From the NCBI GenBank assembly GCA_019448385.1, contig JAGTXO010000001.1, positions 1,488,001 to 1,552,000 on the forward strand: a DNA stretch of 64,000 bases, in the 5' to 3' direction. Under the pieces are notes generated by a model that did no database searches, was not told the origin of the DNA, and was given only the letters and a program-made list of their open reading frames with translations. Source of the DNA: Diacronema lutheri (taxonomy: Eukaryota; Haptophyta; Pavlovophyceae; Pavlovales; Pavlovaceae). The position numbers and the translations under genes are program-made. Below are positions 1-9,291 of the stretch, piece by piece (the stretch's first letter is position 1; each line of letters starts with the position of its first letter).

Positions 1-2
1 GG

Positions 3-1299
3 GCGCGCCTCTTTGGCGCACACAGCGACGGGCGGCTCGCCGACACCGACGCGACGGCCGCGAAGCTTTTCGACCGCGAGCTGTGCCAGCCGCTCGGCGT
101 GGGCAAGCGGCACGTGTCCGGCGCGCTCGCCGACGCGGCGGCGACCGGTCGCAGCGCGGGCACGACCGCGACCGGCGCGCCGGGCGCGGCCGCGTCGGCG
201 TCCGGTGCGACCGTGGCCGCCGGCGGCGGCCAGCTGCACCCGGGCTCCTTCGTGCCGAGAGCGGACGCGCCCGAGGCGCTGCTCGAGGCGCTCGGCCGGC
301 TGCTCTTCAAGTGCGTGCTCGACAGCCTGCCGCTGCCACTCGACGCGCTGCCCGCCTACTGGTGGCGCGCCGCCGTCGGCCTGGGCGGCGCGTGCGGCCT
401 CGCCGAGCTCGAGCCGCTCAGCCCCCTCCTCTCCCTCCAGTACCACGCGCTGCTCGCTTCCGGCACGACAGACGGCTGGATGCTCGACTTTGAGCAGCTG
501 GGCATGGCGCCTGCTGACGTGCCGCAGAGCCTCAAGCTGCAGTGGGTCACCGCGAAGGTGCACCTCGAGCTCAGCTCGAGCCGCGCGAAAGCCCTCGAAG
601 CGCTGCGCCGCGGCTTCGCGCGCGCGGCGGCCGCGGGCGCGCGCGAGCCGAGCGCGAGCCAGCCGCTGCAGAGCCTACCCGCCGAGGCGCTCATGCTGCT
701 CGCGGCCGGAGGCATCTCGCCGCCCGCCGCGCAGCTGCGCGCCGCGCTCCGCTTCTGCGACTTTCCGCCCGACTCGCAGGCGGAGCAATTCGTGCGCGCC
801 CTTGTCGACCTTATGCCAGGTGGGCCGCTCGGCGCGCGGGGCGGAGGGCGCGTGGCACGCGCCAGGCGTGCCACTCACCCAGTCGTCCGGCGCGCGTTCG
901 CGCCGCCCTTTGGCCGCGCAGGCATCCAGCTGCGCCGCTTCATCCTGCTGCTCACCGGCTTTGTCGAGCTTCCCACCGTGCGAGCGGACGGCACGCCGAC
1001 CTGCATCACGGTGCGCACCGGGCGGCGTGCGTCTCGCCGCCCCAGCGCCGTCGCCCATCACGCCGCTCCACGCCGCACGCGCGCCCACCCGCGCTCGGCC
1101 GCTCGCCGCACGCTCTCGTGCGCAGGTCCGTTGCTGGCCCGGCGCGCAGGATTGCGCGCCGATCGCGCACCGGTGCGCGCTCACCCTCGACCTGCCCGAC
1201 TACAAGTCGTTCGACAAGCTCAAGCAGATGCTTTGTCGCACGCTCGACGACATGCCCGAGGCGATGCCGATGAACGTGGTGTACGACGGGGACCCGTGA
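3..1299 (+). CDS. HECT-type E3 ubiquitin ligase, 3' part (5' end outside window)
   Basis: C-terminal HECT domain of an E3 that receives ubiquitin from an E2 on a cysteine and passes it to a substrate lysine. The frame is open from the left edge, so the start is outside the window. Visible blocks are an N-lobe segment (LGRLLFKCVLDSLPLPLD, nt 283-350), the LQFVTG-like segment RRFILLLTGFVELP after the first intron, and the catalytic-cysteine block IAHRCALTLDLPDYKS near nt 1162-1210, where the Cys of AHRC matches the AHTC of the family. Proposed exons are 3-819, 922-1010 and 1150-1299. Both introns have GT...CAG ends and keep the frame. The tail after the Cys block is short (about 35 residues), normal for HECT. 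The splice sites are inferred; the family call is firm. Confidence 0.85.
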   Translation, partial: RASLAHTATGGSPTPTRRPRSFSTASCASRSAWASGTCPARSPTRRRPVAARARPRPARRARPRRRPVRPWPPAAASCTRAPSCRERTRPRRCSRRSAGCSSSACSTACRCHSTRCPPTGGAPPSAWAARAASPSSSRSAPSSPSSTTRCSLPARQTAGCSTLSSWAWRLLTCRRASSCSGSPRRCTSSSARAARKPSKRCAAASRARRPRARASRARASRCRAYPPRRSCCSRPEASRRPPRSCAPRSASATFRPTRRRSNSCAPLSTLCQVGRSARGAEGAWHAPGVPLTQSSGARSRRPLAAQASSCAASSCCSPALSSFPPCERTARRPASRCAPGGVRLAAPAPSPITPLHAARAPTRARPLAARSRAQVRCWPGAQDCAPIAHRCALTLDLPDYKSFDKLKQMLCRTLDDMPEAMPMNVVYDGDP

Positions 1300-1398
1300 T
1301 TGTGCGCTTGGCTGAAGCCTGAATGAAGGTGCCTGTTCACCATCTCAAATCGCGCACCGCTTCTGAATTCGATCAGTGTGCTGTGCGCATTGCCCAAT

Positions 1399-2742
1399 TT
1401 AGCCGCGCTGCACGTCCGCTGCGGGCGGCGCGTTCTCGTGGGCGACGCCCGCGGGGTGGCCGGCGGGTACAGGCGCGTGCACATCGCCCGGCAAGAACCG
1501 GCAGCCTGTCGCAAGCTCAGAGAGCACCCAAAGCTCGCGCGCCATGCGTGCGTCCTGTGCATGGCCGCCCGACTTGCAGCGCACCGGGTGGCCGCGAAAT
1601 TCGTGCTGCGGGCCGTAGAAGCCGCCCGATTTCACGTCGCCGTGCGTGGCGGCGAGGAGGAGCGGCAGCGCGCCATCCTCCGCCGACTGCATGTGCGGCG
1701 CGAAGCAGCGGAAGAAGGAGGGGATGCTGCCCGTGCGCGTGGGCGCATCGAAAAGGTGCGTGTCAGCGACCCCCGGATGCGCGCACACCGACTTCACCTT
1801 GCCCTGCAGGCCTGCTGCGATGAGGCGGCGGTCGAGCTCAAACGCAAAGAGCACATTCGCCAACTTGGACTGTGCGTACCGCACGAACGGCGCCGCGCCG
1901 GGCAGCCTGCCCGCGAGGCCGCACATGCCGTCCATCGCGCCCTCGTTGAGCGCCTCGCAGTTGATGCGCGGCGTGCCTGCCTTGTGCGCCATCGACGAGT
2001 GGTGCACGGCGCGGCCACCGCCCGGCGCGCGCGCGAGCATGTCGAAAAGCTCGCGCGTGAGCAAGAAGTGGGACAGGTGGTTCGTCTGCAGCTGGACATC
2101 CCAGCCGTCGACGGTGAGGCTGCGCGCAACGCCCATGATGCCAGCATTGTTCAGCAGCATGTCGAGGCGATCGTGCCGCGCGCGGAAGTCGACAGCAAAG
2201 GCCCGCACCGAGGCGAAGGAGGCAAGATCCAGGTGAGACACCTCGACGTGCGCCTGCAACCCCGCCTCATCGCGCAGCGCGCGCTCGATCTCGGCTTTGG
2301 CCGCGGCCGCCTTTGAGAGGTCCCTGCAGGCGAGCACGACGGTCGCGCCCTTCGCGGCGAGCGCGCGCGCGGCCCAAAAGCCGATGCCAGCGTTTGCACC
2401 CGTGACGATCGCGACCTGCCCCGCGAGATCAGGCACCATGTCGCGCACGAAGCTGGCGTACATCGTGGACGGCGCGCGGAGTGCGCCGCCGGGCTGACGC
2501 ACCGTCACGGCACCGGCGCCCGCAGCCTTCGCGAGCTCCGGCTCCGCAACCAGCTTGGCGCCTTCACGATCGGGGACCGGCGAAATCTCGAGGAGCGGGT
2601 CGCTATCCACCGTGCTCGGGAGCTTGCGGCCCATGAGCAGGGCGAGCGACGGGCACACATTGCCCATCGCGCAGCCCGGCGGACGATTCGGGCCGACGAG
2701 TGGTGTCGGATGTCGAAACGGTCGAGCGTCACTGATGACCAT
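1399..2742 (-). CDS. Short-chain dehydrogenase/reductase (retinol-dehydrogenase/WWOX-like)
   Basis: Intronless 447-residue NAD(P)-dependent oxidoreductase of the classical SDR superfamily. The nucleotide-binding motif TGANAGIG is at residues 114-121, NNAG at 198-201, a catalytic serine in HHSSMA around 249-250, and the YAQSK active-site motif at 289-293. Spacing is normal for SDRs such as retinol dehydrogenase 11-14 and WWOX. The roughly 100 residues before the Rossmann fold are low in conservation and may be a targeting leader; an internal Met at residue 26 is an alternative start. It is convergent with the HECT gene (stops 100 bp apart). The substrate cannot be told from sequence. Confidence 0.88.
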   Translation of the reverse strand: MVISDARPFRHPTPLVGPNRPPGCAMGNVCPSLALLMGRKLPSTVDSDPLLEISPVPDREGAKLVAEPELAKAAGAGAVTVRQPGGALRAPSTMYASFVRDMVPDLAGQVAIVTGANAGIGFWAARALAAKGATVVLACRDLSKAAAAKAEIERALRDEAGLQAHVEVSHLDLASFASVRAFAVDFRARHDRLDMLLNNAGIMGVARSLTVDGWDVQLQTNHLSHFLLTRELFDMLARAPGGGRAVHHSSMAHKAGTPRINCEALNEGAMDGMCGLAGRLPGAAPFVRYAQSKLANVLFAFELDRRLIAAGLQGKVKSVCAHPGVADTHLFDAPTRTGSIPSFFRCFAPHMQSAEDGALPLLLAATHGDVKSGGFYGPQHEFRGHPVRCKSGGHAQDARMARELWVLSELATGCRFLPGDVHAPVPAGHPAGVAHENAPPAADVQRG

Positions 2743-2796
2743 TCTGAGTGAGTTCTGAGTGAACGCTGGAAGCGCGGCCCCCGGGCGGCGGGCGCC

Positions 2797-3729
2797 CTAC
2801 ACGACGTCGTCCAGGCCAAGCACGTTGGCCGTTTCGAGCACGTGCTGCAGCTCCGCGTGTGCCGCCGCGTTGGACGCGAGCAGCGGGCGCGTGGCGATCG
2901 TGTGCGGCGAGCCGTCGAGCGCGGTCACGCGCCCACCAGCCTCGCGTACGATCAGCGCGCCGGCCGCCGTGTCCCACGCATTGAGGTCGGCCTCAAAGTA
3001 GGCGCTCAGCCGGCCGCACCCCACCCACGCGAGCATAATGGCCGCCGAGCCGAGCATGCGCACGGTGCGCGCGCGGCCGCCGACTGCCTGCAGCCCGCGC
3101 ATCATCGGCCGCAGGCTCGCCTCGTTGGGCGCAAAGCCCGTCGCCACAACCGCGTCTGCAAGCGGTTCGTCGCCAACGCGTATCGGCTGCTCGTTGAGCG
3201 TCGCGCCCTGGCCGACGAGCGCCGAGAAGACCTCGTCGCGGAACGGGTCGACGATCACGCCACACGCCAGCTCCCAGCTTCGGTCCGCGTCGTCGCGGCG
3301 GCGCGCGACGCCGATGCTGATGCCCACGAGCGGGAGCGACTGAACAAAGTTGGTCGTGCCGTCGATCGGGTCGCAGATCCACAACCAGTCCGATGCGGAC
3401 ACGCTGAGCGCGGCGGCGATCGCGTCCGAGCTCGCCTTTGCGCCCGCCGGCACCGACTCCTCGCCGAGGAACGCGTGCGTCGGGAACGCGCGCGCGACGT
3501 GCTGCTCGATAATGGTCTGCACCTCGCTGTCGACCGCCGTTAGCAGGTCGCCACGCGACGCCTTGGTCTTGAGCACCTCCGCTCCGAGCTTGGCGCGCAC
3601 CGTGGCCGACGAGGCGCGTCCGGCCTCAACCGCCACGCGCAGGACCTGCGACAGGTCGGTCGCCATGCCGTGCGCCACGCCTGCGCTTGCGACCAGCAGC
3701 GCGAGCGCGAGTGCGACATCACGCGCCAT
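2797..3729 (-). CDS. Inositol monophosphatase-family phosphatase with signal peptide
   Basis: Mg2+-dependent, Li+-sensitive-type phosphatase (IMPase/FBPase/BPNT superfamily), 310 residues. Metal-binding motifs are all present: GEES at residues 89-92, DPIDGTTNF at 120-128 and AWDTAAGALI around 251-260. The start was set at the Met giving a hydrophobic leader (ALALALLVASAGVAHG), because the longer open frame upstream runs into the promoter of the divergent gene. The leader suggests secretion or plastid import through the ER in an alga with a complex plastid. The divergent neighbour starts 97 bp away, so the two probably share a promoter. IMPase, histidinol-phosphatase and BPNT-like activities cannot be separated by eye. 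Confidence 0.88.
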   Translation of the reverse strand: MARDVALALALLVASAGVAHGMATDLSQVLRVAVEAGRASSATVRAKLGAEVLKTKASRGDLLTAVDSEVQTIIEQHVARAFPTHAFLGEESVPAGAKASSDAIAAALSVSASDWLWICDPIDGTTNFVQSLPLVGISIGVARRRDDADRSWELACGVIVDPFRDEVFSALVGQGATLNEQPIRVGDEPLADAVVATGFAPNEASLRPMMRGLQAVGGRARTVRMLGSAAIMLAWVGCGRLSAYFEADLNAWDTAAGALIVREAGGRVTALDGSPHTIATRPLLASNAAAHAELQHVLETANVLGLDDVV

Positions 3730-3826
3730 CTCGCGCGCCGAGGCACGCGCCCCACGACCCAGACCTGCTGCGACGCCGCGGTGTGCAAGAAAAAAGCGTG
3801 CCCTCGCACGCGTCCTCCACCCCCCG

Positions 3827-4690
3827 ATGGCGATGCCCGTGCGGAAGCATTTGGCGAACAACTGGGGCTGGTACCTGCTCGGCGGCACCGTGGGCAGCCT
3901 CGGGAACTACCTATACTGCAGCTTTGCGACGAGCAAGCGGCGGGATGCGCTGCTCAAGGTGGTGGAGTCGCGCATGCCCGTGAACGCGGACGAGCTCCTC
4001 GAGCTGCGCAGCACGAACGACGTGCGCACGCGGCAGCTCCTCGACATGCAGGCGGCTCTGCTCGACTGTAGGCGCAGAGGCGCGGTGTCCGGCGAGCTGA
4101 GCCAGCGTGACCTTGTCGAGGCGCTCCCACGCGCGCTCGGCCGCGAGCTCGTGGAGGGCTACGCGCTCGAGCGGATGCTTGCGGCGGTGAGCGAGAGCGG
4201 TGGCAAGCCGATGCGCGCCTCGCACGCGGTCGCGAGCCTGATGTTCCTCAGCGTCGACTCGGTGGATGAGCGATTGCGCGGCGTGTTTGCCGCTTACCGC
4301 CATGAGCTCGACGGCGGCGGCCGCGTTCCTCTCGCGCAGGTGCGCGAGCTCGTGGGGACGCTGCTTCTCACAGGGCAAGTGCCGCTCGAAAAGCGCGCCA
4401 AGGAGCGACCGCGCCCCTTCTACCTGCCGAACGAGTGGGAGGAGCTCACCGCTGATGAGGCGATGCAGCACGTGCAGCCCGAGGACGAGCAGTCCGGTGG
4501 CCTCGACGAGGCGGCCTTGAAGCGCTTCCTCTGCTCGGACTGCGTCTGCATCTGGGGCGAGTGCTACCGCCTCGCCGAGGAGGCCGAGCGCAAGAAGGCG
4601 GCCGAGCAAGCGGAGCGCGACCGGCTCAACCCACCGTGGTGGGCCTTTTGGCGTTCAAAACCACCGGCAGCTCCGCCCACGGCCGCCTGA
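3827..4690 (+). CDS. Small membrane-anchored protein with EF-hand-like segment, unknown function
   Basis: A 287-residue protein starting at the ATG nearest the divergent IMPase gene (a second Met is two codons in). The N-terminus has one likely membrane segment (WGWYLLGGTVGSLGNYLY, about residues 13-30). The middle is helical, and the segment LRGVFAAYRHELDGGGRVPLAQVREL resembles a degenerate EF-hand pair region, though no complete DxDxDG loop is present. The C-terminus has a short charged coiled segment and ends Pro/Ala-rich (PPWWAFWRSKPPAAPPTAA). I do not recognise the family. The stop lies inside a 26-bp tandem duplication. Confidence 0.65.
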   Translation: MAMPVRKHLANNWGWYLLGGTVGSLGNYLYCSFATSKRRDALLKVVESRMPVNADELLELRSTNDVRTRQLLDMQAALLDCRRRGAVSGELSQRDLVEALPRALGRELVEGYALERMLAAVSESGGKPMRASHAVASLMFLSVDSVDERLRGVFAAYRHELDGGGRVPLAQVRELVGTLLLTGQVPLEKRAKERPRPFYLPNEWEELTADEAMQHVQPEDEQSGGLDEAALKRFLCSDCVCIWGECYRLAEEAERKKAAEQAERDRLNPPWWAFWRSKPPAAPPTAA

Positions 4691-4721
4691 CTACGGCTCC
4701 GCCCACGGCCGCCTGACTACG
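4670..4721 (+). repeat. 26-bp perfect tandem duplication across a stop codon
   Basis: Two adjacent identical 26-bp units beginning gctccgcccacggccgcctg. The first contains the TGA stop of the upstream gene; the second puts an identical stop context directly downstream in the 3' UTR. It looks like recent replication slippage. Confidence 0.9.
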
Positions 4722-4784
4722 GTGGAAAGAGCCAGGAGTCAGGACGGCCGACTCTGGAGGCGTGGGTCGCTGTGGAGTCACACG

Positions 4785-5441
4785 TCACGCTCGCATTGTC
4801 GTGCCAAACTCGGCGCGATAGGCGCGCACGGCCGTGAGCTCTGCTTCCGCGTCGGGCCGCCGCTCGAGCAGGCCGACAAGCCCATCGAGCGAGCCGAGAG
4901 CAATGACCGGGATGCTGAATTCGGCCTCGACCTCCTGAATGGCCGATTGCGCGCCGTGCGCGCCGCGCTCCTGGCGGTCGAGGGCCACGACGACGGACGC
5001 AAGCGTGCCTTCATGCGCGCTGATGATGGCGAACGCCTCGCGCACCGCCGTGCCCGCAGTGATCACGTCGTCGACAACAAGGACGCGCTGTCCCTTGAGC
5101 GATGCACCGACGACGACGCCGCCCTCGCCGTGGTCCTTTGCCTCCTTGCGGTTGTAACTCCACGGCACGTCACGCCCGTGCTCCGTCGCGAGCGCCGCGG
5201 CCGTCGCAGTGACGAGCGGGATGCCCTTGTAGGCTGGCCCGAAGAGAACGTCAAACTGCACTTTCGAATCCACGATCGCACGCGCATAGTGGCGTCCTAG
5301 CTCAGCGATGGCGCCGCCCGTGGAGAAGAGGCCAGCGTTAAAGAAATAAGGCGACTTCCGCCCCGACTTGAGCGTGAAATCGCCGAACTTGAGCACGTTG
5401 CGCGCCAGGCAAAACTCAAGGAACGCGTCCGACGACGACAT
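4785..5441 (-). CDS. pyrE: Orotate phosphoribosyltransferase
   Basis: Converts orotate plus PRPP to orotidine 5'-phosphate in pyrimidine synthesis. It is a 218-residue single-domain protein, close to bacterial PyrE length (about 213) and not fused to OMP decarboxylase as in plant and animal UMP synthase. Visible motifs are the [10 protein letters not shown] substrate loop (residues 67-76), the flexible catalytic loop [11 protein letters not shown] (98-108) and the PRPP-binding loop [13 protein letters not shown] (120-132). The start was set at MSSSDAF because upstream in frame lies an AT-rich leader (ggaaaatattttaaaatc) followed by a poly-C tract. The AT-rich stretch is conspicuous in this genome and is probably the core promoter/5' UTR. 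Confidence 0.93.
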   Translation of the reverse strand: MSSSDAFLEFCLARNVLKFGDFTLKSGRKSPYFFNAGLFSTGGAIAELGRHYARAIVDSKVQFDVLFGPAYKGIPLVTATAAALATEHGRDVPWSYNRKEAKDHGEGGVVVGASLKGQRVLVVDDVITAGTAVREAFAIISAHEGTLASVVVALDRQERGAHGAQSAIQEVEAEFSIPVIALGSLDGLVGLLERRPDAEAELTAVRAYRAEFGTTMRA

Positions 5442-5605
5442 CGTGGGAAGAAAGAATGGAAAATATTTTAAAATCTGAGTTTTGAATCTTTCCAAAAAAA
5501 AGATGATCTCACTGGAGGTTGGTTCTGGATCCTCACTCCTCAGCTGCTTTTTGCACTTGCCCGAGCTTGCGTCGCACGGAATGATCTTGTCCGCGCCGAT
5601 CGGAA

Positions 5606-5632
5606 CCCCCCCCCCCCCCCCCCCCCCCCCCC
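5606..5632. repeat. Poly-C tract (27 C) with C-rich flank
   Basis: A run of 27 cytosines followed by a C/T-rich stretch to about 5661. It separates the OPRT 5' region from the broken glycosyltransferase and could form G-quadruplexes on the minus strand. Confidence 0.95.
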
Positions 5633-5679
5633 ACCCCTCCTCCTCCCCCCTCCCCTCCCCCCGAGAAAAAATGGCGCCA

Positions 5680-6398
5680 GTGCTCCACCAGCTGCGCAAA
5701 CGAGGCGCGTTCCACTTTGGCGAGGGGTCGCTCCACGCGCGGCGTAGGCCGTGCGCTCGTCGTGCGCGGCAGCGGCGTCCTCGAGCATGCCGGTGTGCGT
5801 CGGCAGCCCGGACGCGCCCGCCGCGCAGAGGACCTGGAGCGTGGTGTAGCGCACCGCCGTGCGCAGCGACAGCACTCGACGCGCGAACGCGCTCGCTCTC
5901 GGGTGCGACGACGTCTTGCCTGCCCACCCGCACACGTGCCGCAGCGCGGGCGCGCTGCCGAGCGCGCGAAACTCGCGCGCCGCGCGGGCGTGCGAGTCAA
6001 TGCCGGCGTAACGCCACGAGATCAGCGTGTAGTCTGGCGCAAGCAGCACGTCGCACGGGCTGCGGCGAGGACTGCAGCTCGGGCAGCGCGCATATGCGAG
6101 ACGTGCAGTTGTGGTCGTTGAGGTCAAAGACGAGCGCAAAGTCTGGCACGCGCCGCCGCTCGCGATATGCCTCGCTCAGCGCGAGCTCGAGCATGAGGCC
6201 CGTCAGCTCAACCCGCTGCCCGTCCGCCTTGCCACAGAGGCATAGCAAGCCGTCGCGGAAGTCCACCCACAGGCGCGCGCGCGTTGGGCCGACATTCTCG
6301 GGCTGTGCACCCGGGCTGCGGAGCTTCTGCCAGCGCTCGGCGCGCCAGCGATGCGCGCATTTAAGCGACCGGTCGGGCACGTGCACGCTCAGATGCAT
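5680..6398 (-). pseudogene. GT90/CAP10-like glycosyltransferase fragment, frame changes, probably broken
   Basis: Minus-strand coding-like blocks resemble the CAP10/KDEL O-glucosyltransferase family (GT90). The first block, starting near 6398, contains LWVDFRDGLLCLCG and RRVPDFALVFDLNDHN, comparable to the family's 'DG.ly' and 'lPDvefvinl.D' segments. A second block in another frame contains LLAPDYTLISWRYAGI and [16 protein letters not shown], comparable to 'Pdy.f..W' and 'WrGa...npR'. A third, in yet another frame, contains [13 protein letters not shown] find no convincing intron at the first change of frame (around 6070-6100). The 3' part stops at the poly-C tract without the usual C-terminal region. 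A decayed gene or a misread multi-exon gene are both possible. Its 5' end lies opposite the start of the EDR2-like gene. Confidence 0.4.
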
Positions 6399-6564
6399 GC
6401 GCGGGCGGTCGGTAAGCGCCTCCAGTGCCCCTCGCGGGCGAACAGCGAGACACCAACCCACAAAGCTGCCATGCACGCACCAACGGTGCGCCCAAATTTG
6501 GAAAGAGGCTCTGTGCGCATGGCCGGAGGCTGCGCTCGGGCTGCTGGAGGCAGGCTCTGTGCGC

Positions 6565-9192
6565 ATGGCGGAGGCTGCGCTCGGGCTGTTGGAGACATCG
6601 GAAAGCGCTGAGCTGACGGATGCGCTCCGGATCAGCGCGTGCGGAGCTGGCCACTTCTCGGCCGTGCTGCTCAAGCGCTCGACTTACCTGCACCAGTGGA
6701 AGCGGCGGCCGGTCGTGCTCAAGGGGCACGGCGATGGCCTTTGCCTCACGTTCAACAAGCAGAACGCAGAAACGACCCTCAAGCTCGGAGGGCGCAGTCT
6801 GAGCGTCGCGATGCACGAGACCGTGCGCGATCGCAAGTCGGAGCGCGAGCTTGGGCACAGCGAGATCTACCCGTTCACGACGGACGCGAGCCGTTCCGAG
6901 TGGCTGCGCGTGCTCGGCGCGTTGCTCGGCGGTCGGGCGACGTGGAGCGAGCTTGCCACTTTGCAGGAGCAGCGTGGCGCATTGGTCGCTGCGGCGTGTG
7001 CCACTCCTGAACTGCCGGCCGCAGCCGCCGGCGAAGGCGAGCAAGCAGGCGCCGTGCCCGGCGTGCGTGCCGCGGCGCCTTCGAGTGCGCCCATCGCCGG
7101 GCTAGCGACGACCGAACGGCCGGCCACGGCAGCCAGCGAGGATGCGCGTCGCGCGCCATCAGTGTTGCGGGAAGAACGCGCTCCACGCGCGCGCGGTGAC
7201 CCCGCGCTGCGCATCTTCGACGCGCCGGGCGAGCGATGGCGGCTGCACGAGGTGCGAGACGGCGTGCGGCTGTTCGTCGAGGAGCAGGTCAACGCGCTCA
7301 CTCAGCAGTCGTCCGGCTGGGCGTGGCCGCCGCTCGGCGCGGACGCCGTCGTGTCGCTCCTCGTGCTCGTCATGGCGCTCGGAGCCGCAGCTGCCGGCAA
7401 GGCGTGGGCTGCGAGTGCGATGTGCTGCGTGCTCGCGCTCCCGCTTGCGCTCGCCCTCGCCGGCAGCGCGCACGCGCCCGTGCGTCCGCGCCTCTCCGCA
7501 CAGCTCACGGGGCGTGTGCGCGCGACGACGTCTGTGCGGTGCAGCCCGGAGCTCGCGTTCGCGGTCGTGATGGGCACGGGGCCCGCGCGGTTCGAGTGGG
7601 ACGGCGCATTTGACGGCGCGCGTGTGATCGATTCACTCGACCGCCATTCGGACGTGCTGCACGTGCGCCTGCCCGCGCTTTCCGTCGCGCCCTTCTGCGT
7701 CGCCGCGCCGCGCGACGCGTGCGTGCTCCGCTACTGGCGGCGCGAATCGAGCTCGTCCCTGACCGTCGTCTACCTTCCGTTTGAACACGTCTCGTGCCCG
7801 CCGCCTGCGAGCGGATCCGTGCGCGCCGTCGTGATCGGTTCGGCGATCACGATCCGCGCGGCCAAGCCGCGCCCGGCCGACGACGACGCGACAGTTGGCG
7901 CGACGCCCGGGCTGCGCGACGGCGGCACGAGTGACGCGGGCGTGAGCATTATTTCGCACGTGCTGCACTTCGCGCCGCGCGGCTGGCTGGGCCATCCGTG
8001 GTGCACGGCGATGTGCGCGCGGTACCAGCTGTGGGTCGTGGGCCAGCTGCTACCGCTTCGGTTGTACGCAGAGCAGCAAGAAGCCGACTCCCTCGACGCG
8101 CAGCTCATCGAAGATTACATCGCGCCGTCGGGCAAGGCGACGGCCGTCGCGTCAACGCGCTCCGCGCACACGCTCTCTGCGCGTGAGCCAACGGTCGCCG
8201 CCGGGCTGCAGCAGCTCCCGCCCGCACTCAACGAGGCGAGCCTGCTGCTGCGCGCCGCTGCGCCCGCGCCCGCGGGGCGCGCGCCGCGCCGCGCGGCCGC
8301 CGCGCCGTCTGCCGCGGAGCTCGAGGTGCTGTGCTCACTGCGGCGCGCAGCGCACGGCGAGGACACGCACTGCTGGGATGAGCCCGAGCCGCAAACCTTC
8401 AAACTGCGCGGCGCGAGCTACTTAACGGACAGGCTCAAGGTGCCTGCGCCCGAGGGCTCGACGCTCATGCAGCTGATCGCCATCGATCTAATCTGTGCAG
8501 CCCAGCCCATCGAGCATGCGGCCGCGCGGCCAGGCAGCCCGGCGCTGCGCGAGAGCGCGGACAATTTTGTGCTCGTCGTCAACCTGCAGCTGCCCGGATC
8601 GCCCGCCGTGTCGCTCGTGCTCTTTTGGGCGGTGAAGCGGCAGGACATGGCGGACGGCGCGCTGATGGCGCGACTCGAGTGGTTTGCCGATGCGGCGACC
8701 GACGAGGAGCGCAACTCGGTGCTCAAGCTTGTGCCGAGCGTGCAGGAGGGCAACTGGATCGTGCGCAGAGCCGTCGGCCAGAAGCCCGTCATCCTCGGCC
8801 GCGCGCTGCACACGAGCTACCACGGGCTCGCCGGCAGGTATATCGAGGTGGACGTTGACATCAGCTCTTCGTCCGTCGCCGCCGGCGTGTTGCGCATCGT
8901 GCGCGGTGCTTCGCGCACGCTCGTCGTCGACTTGGCGTTTGTGCTCGAGGGGCAGAGCGATGAGGAGCTGCCCGAGCGCCCGCTCGCGTGCGCACGCCTC
9001 ATGTGTGTCGATCTTGACCTCGCAACGCCGATCGACGCGCCCAACGACAGCGGCGCAGCGATGGCGAGCGGGCCGGCACCGGAACCGTTCGATGCCTCCT
9101 CCACGGGCACATCGCCGCTGCGCGCAGACGGCGACACGCCGCACGGCGTACGTGTGCTGGCCAGTGCCGAGTCAACGCTGAATGGTCAATGA
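6565..9192 (+). CDS. EDR2-like PH-START-DUF1336 lipid-binding protein
   Basis: Predicted 875 residues without introns. A PH-like domain is at about residues 27-125 (GAGHFSAVLLKRSTYLHQW...), then a Pro/Ala linker. A START-like domain begins near ERWRLHEVRDGVRLF (about 218) and continues through the FEWDGAFDGARVIDSLDRHS block. The C-terminal DUF1336/EDR2 domain (about 592-826) carries FKLRGASYLTDRLKVPAPEG, EGNWIVRRAVGQKPVILGRA and the HTSYHGLAGRYIEVDVDI block. Plant EDR2 proteins have this order and bind phosphoinositides and lipids at membranes. Unusually, two hydrophobic helices (about 257-300) interrupt the start of the START domain. The chosen Met is the last of two near-tandem copies of an AEAALGLLE-coding repeat at nt 6519-6600; an earlier start is possible. 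Confidence 0.85.
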   Translation: MAEAALGLLETSESAELTDALRISACGAGHFSAVLLKRSTYLHQWKRRPVVLKGHGDGLCLTFNKQNAETTLKLGGRSLSVAMHETVRDRKSERELGHSEIYPFTTDASRSEWLRVLGALLGGRATWSELATLQEQRGALVAAACATPELPAAAAGEGEQAGAVPGVRAAAPSSAPIAGLATTERPATAASEDARRAPSVLREERAPRARGDPALRIFDAPGERWRLHEVRDGVRLFVEEQVNALTQQSSGWAWPPLGADAVVSLLVLVMALGAAAAGKAWAASAMCCVLALPLALALAGSAHAPVRPRLSAQLTGRVRATTSVRCSPELAFAVVMGTGPARFEWDGAFDGARVIDSLDRHSDVLHVRLPALSVAPFCVAAPRDACVLRYWRRESSSSLTVVYLPFEHVSCPPPASGSVRAVVIGSAITIRAAKPRPADDDATVGATPGLRDGGTSDAGVSIISHVLHFAPRGWLGHPWCTAMCARYQLWVVGQLLPLRLYAEQQEADSLDAQLIEDYIAPSGKATAVASTRSAHTLSAREPTVAAGLQQLPPALNEASLLLRAAAPAPAGRAPRRAAAAPSAAELEVLCSLRRAAHGEDTHCWDEPEPQTFKLRGASYLTDRLKVPAPEGSTLMQLIAIDLICAAQPIEHAAARPGSPALRESADNFVLVVNLQLPGSPAVSLVLFWAVKRQDMADGALMARLEWFADAATDEERNSVLKLVPSVQEGNWIVRRAVGQKPVILGRALHTSYHGLAGRYIEVDVDISSSSVAAGVLRIVRGASRTLVVDLAFVLEGQSDEELPERPLACARLMCVDLDLATPIDAPNDSGAAMASGPAPEPFDASSTGTSPLRADGDTPHGVRVLASAESTLNGQ

Positions 9193-9291
9193 TCTACATC
9201 GTCTTGACTGAGCAAACTCGGGGCGCGACGCAGACCGTGCAACTCGGCGGAAACGCCTCCAAAGGCGGTTGGAGGGGCGTGCACCTCGCAC

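Noticed and set aside
5482-6564. N-terminal extension of the EDR2-like protein back to about 5482
   Set aside because: The upstream part of the frame is Arg/Pro/Ser-rich, crosses the poly-C run and lies opposite better-looking minus-strand coding blocks.
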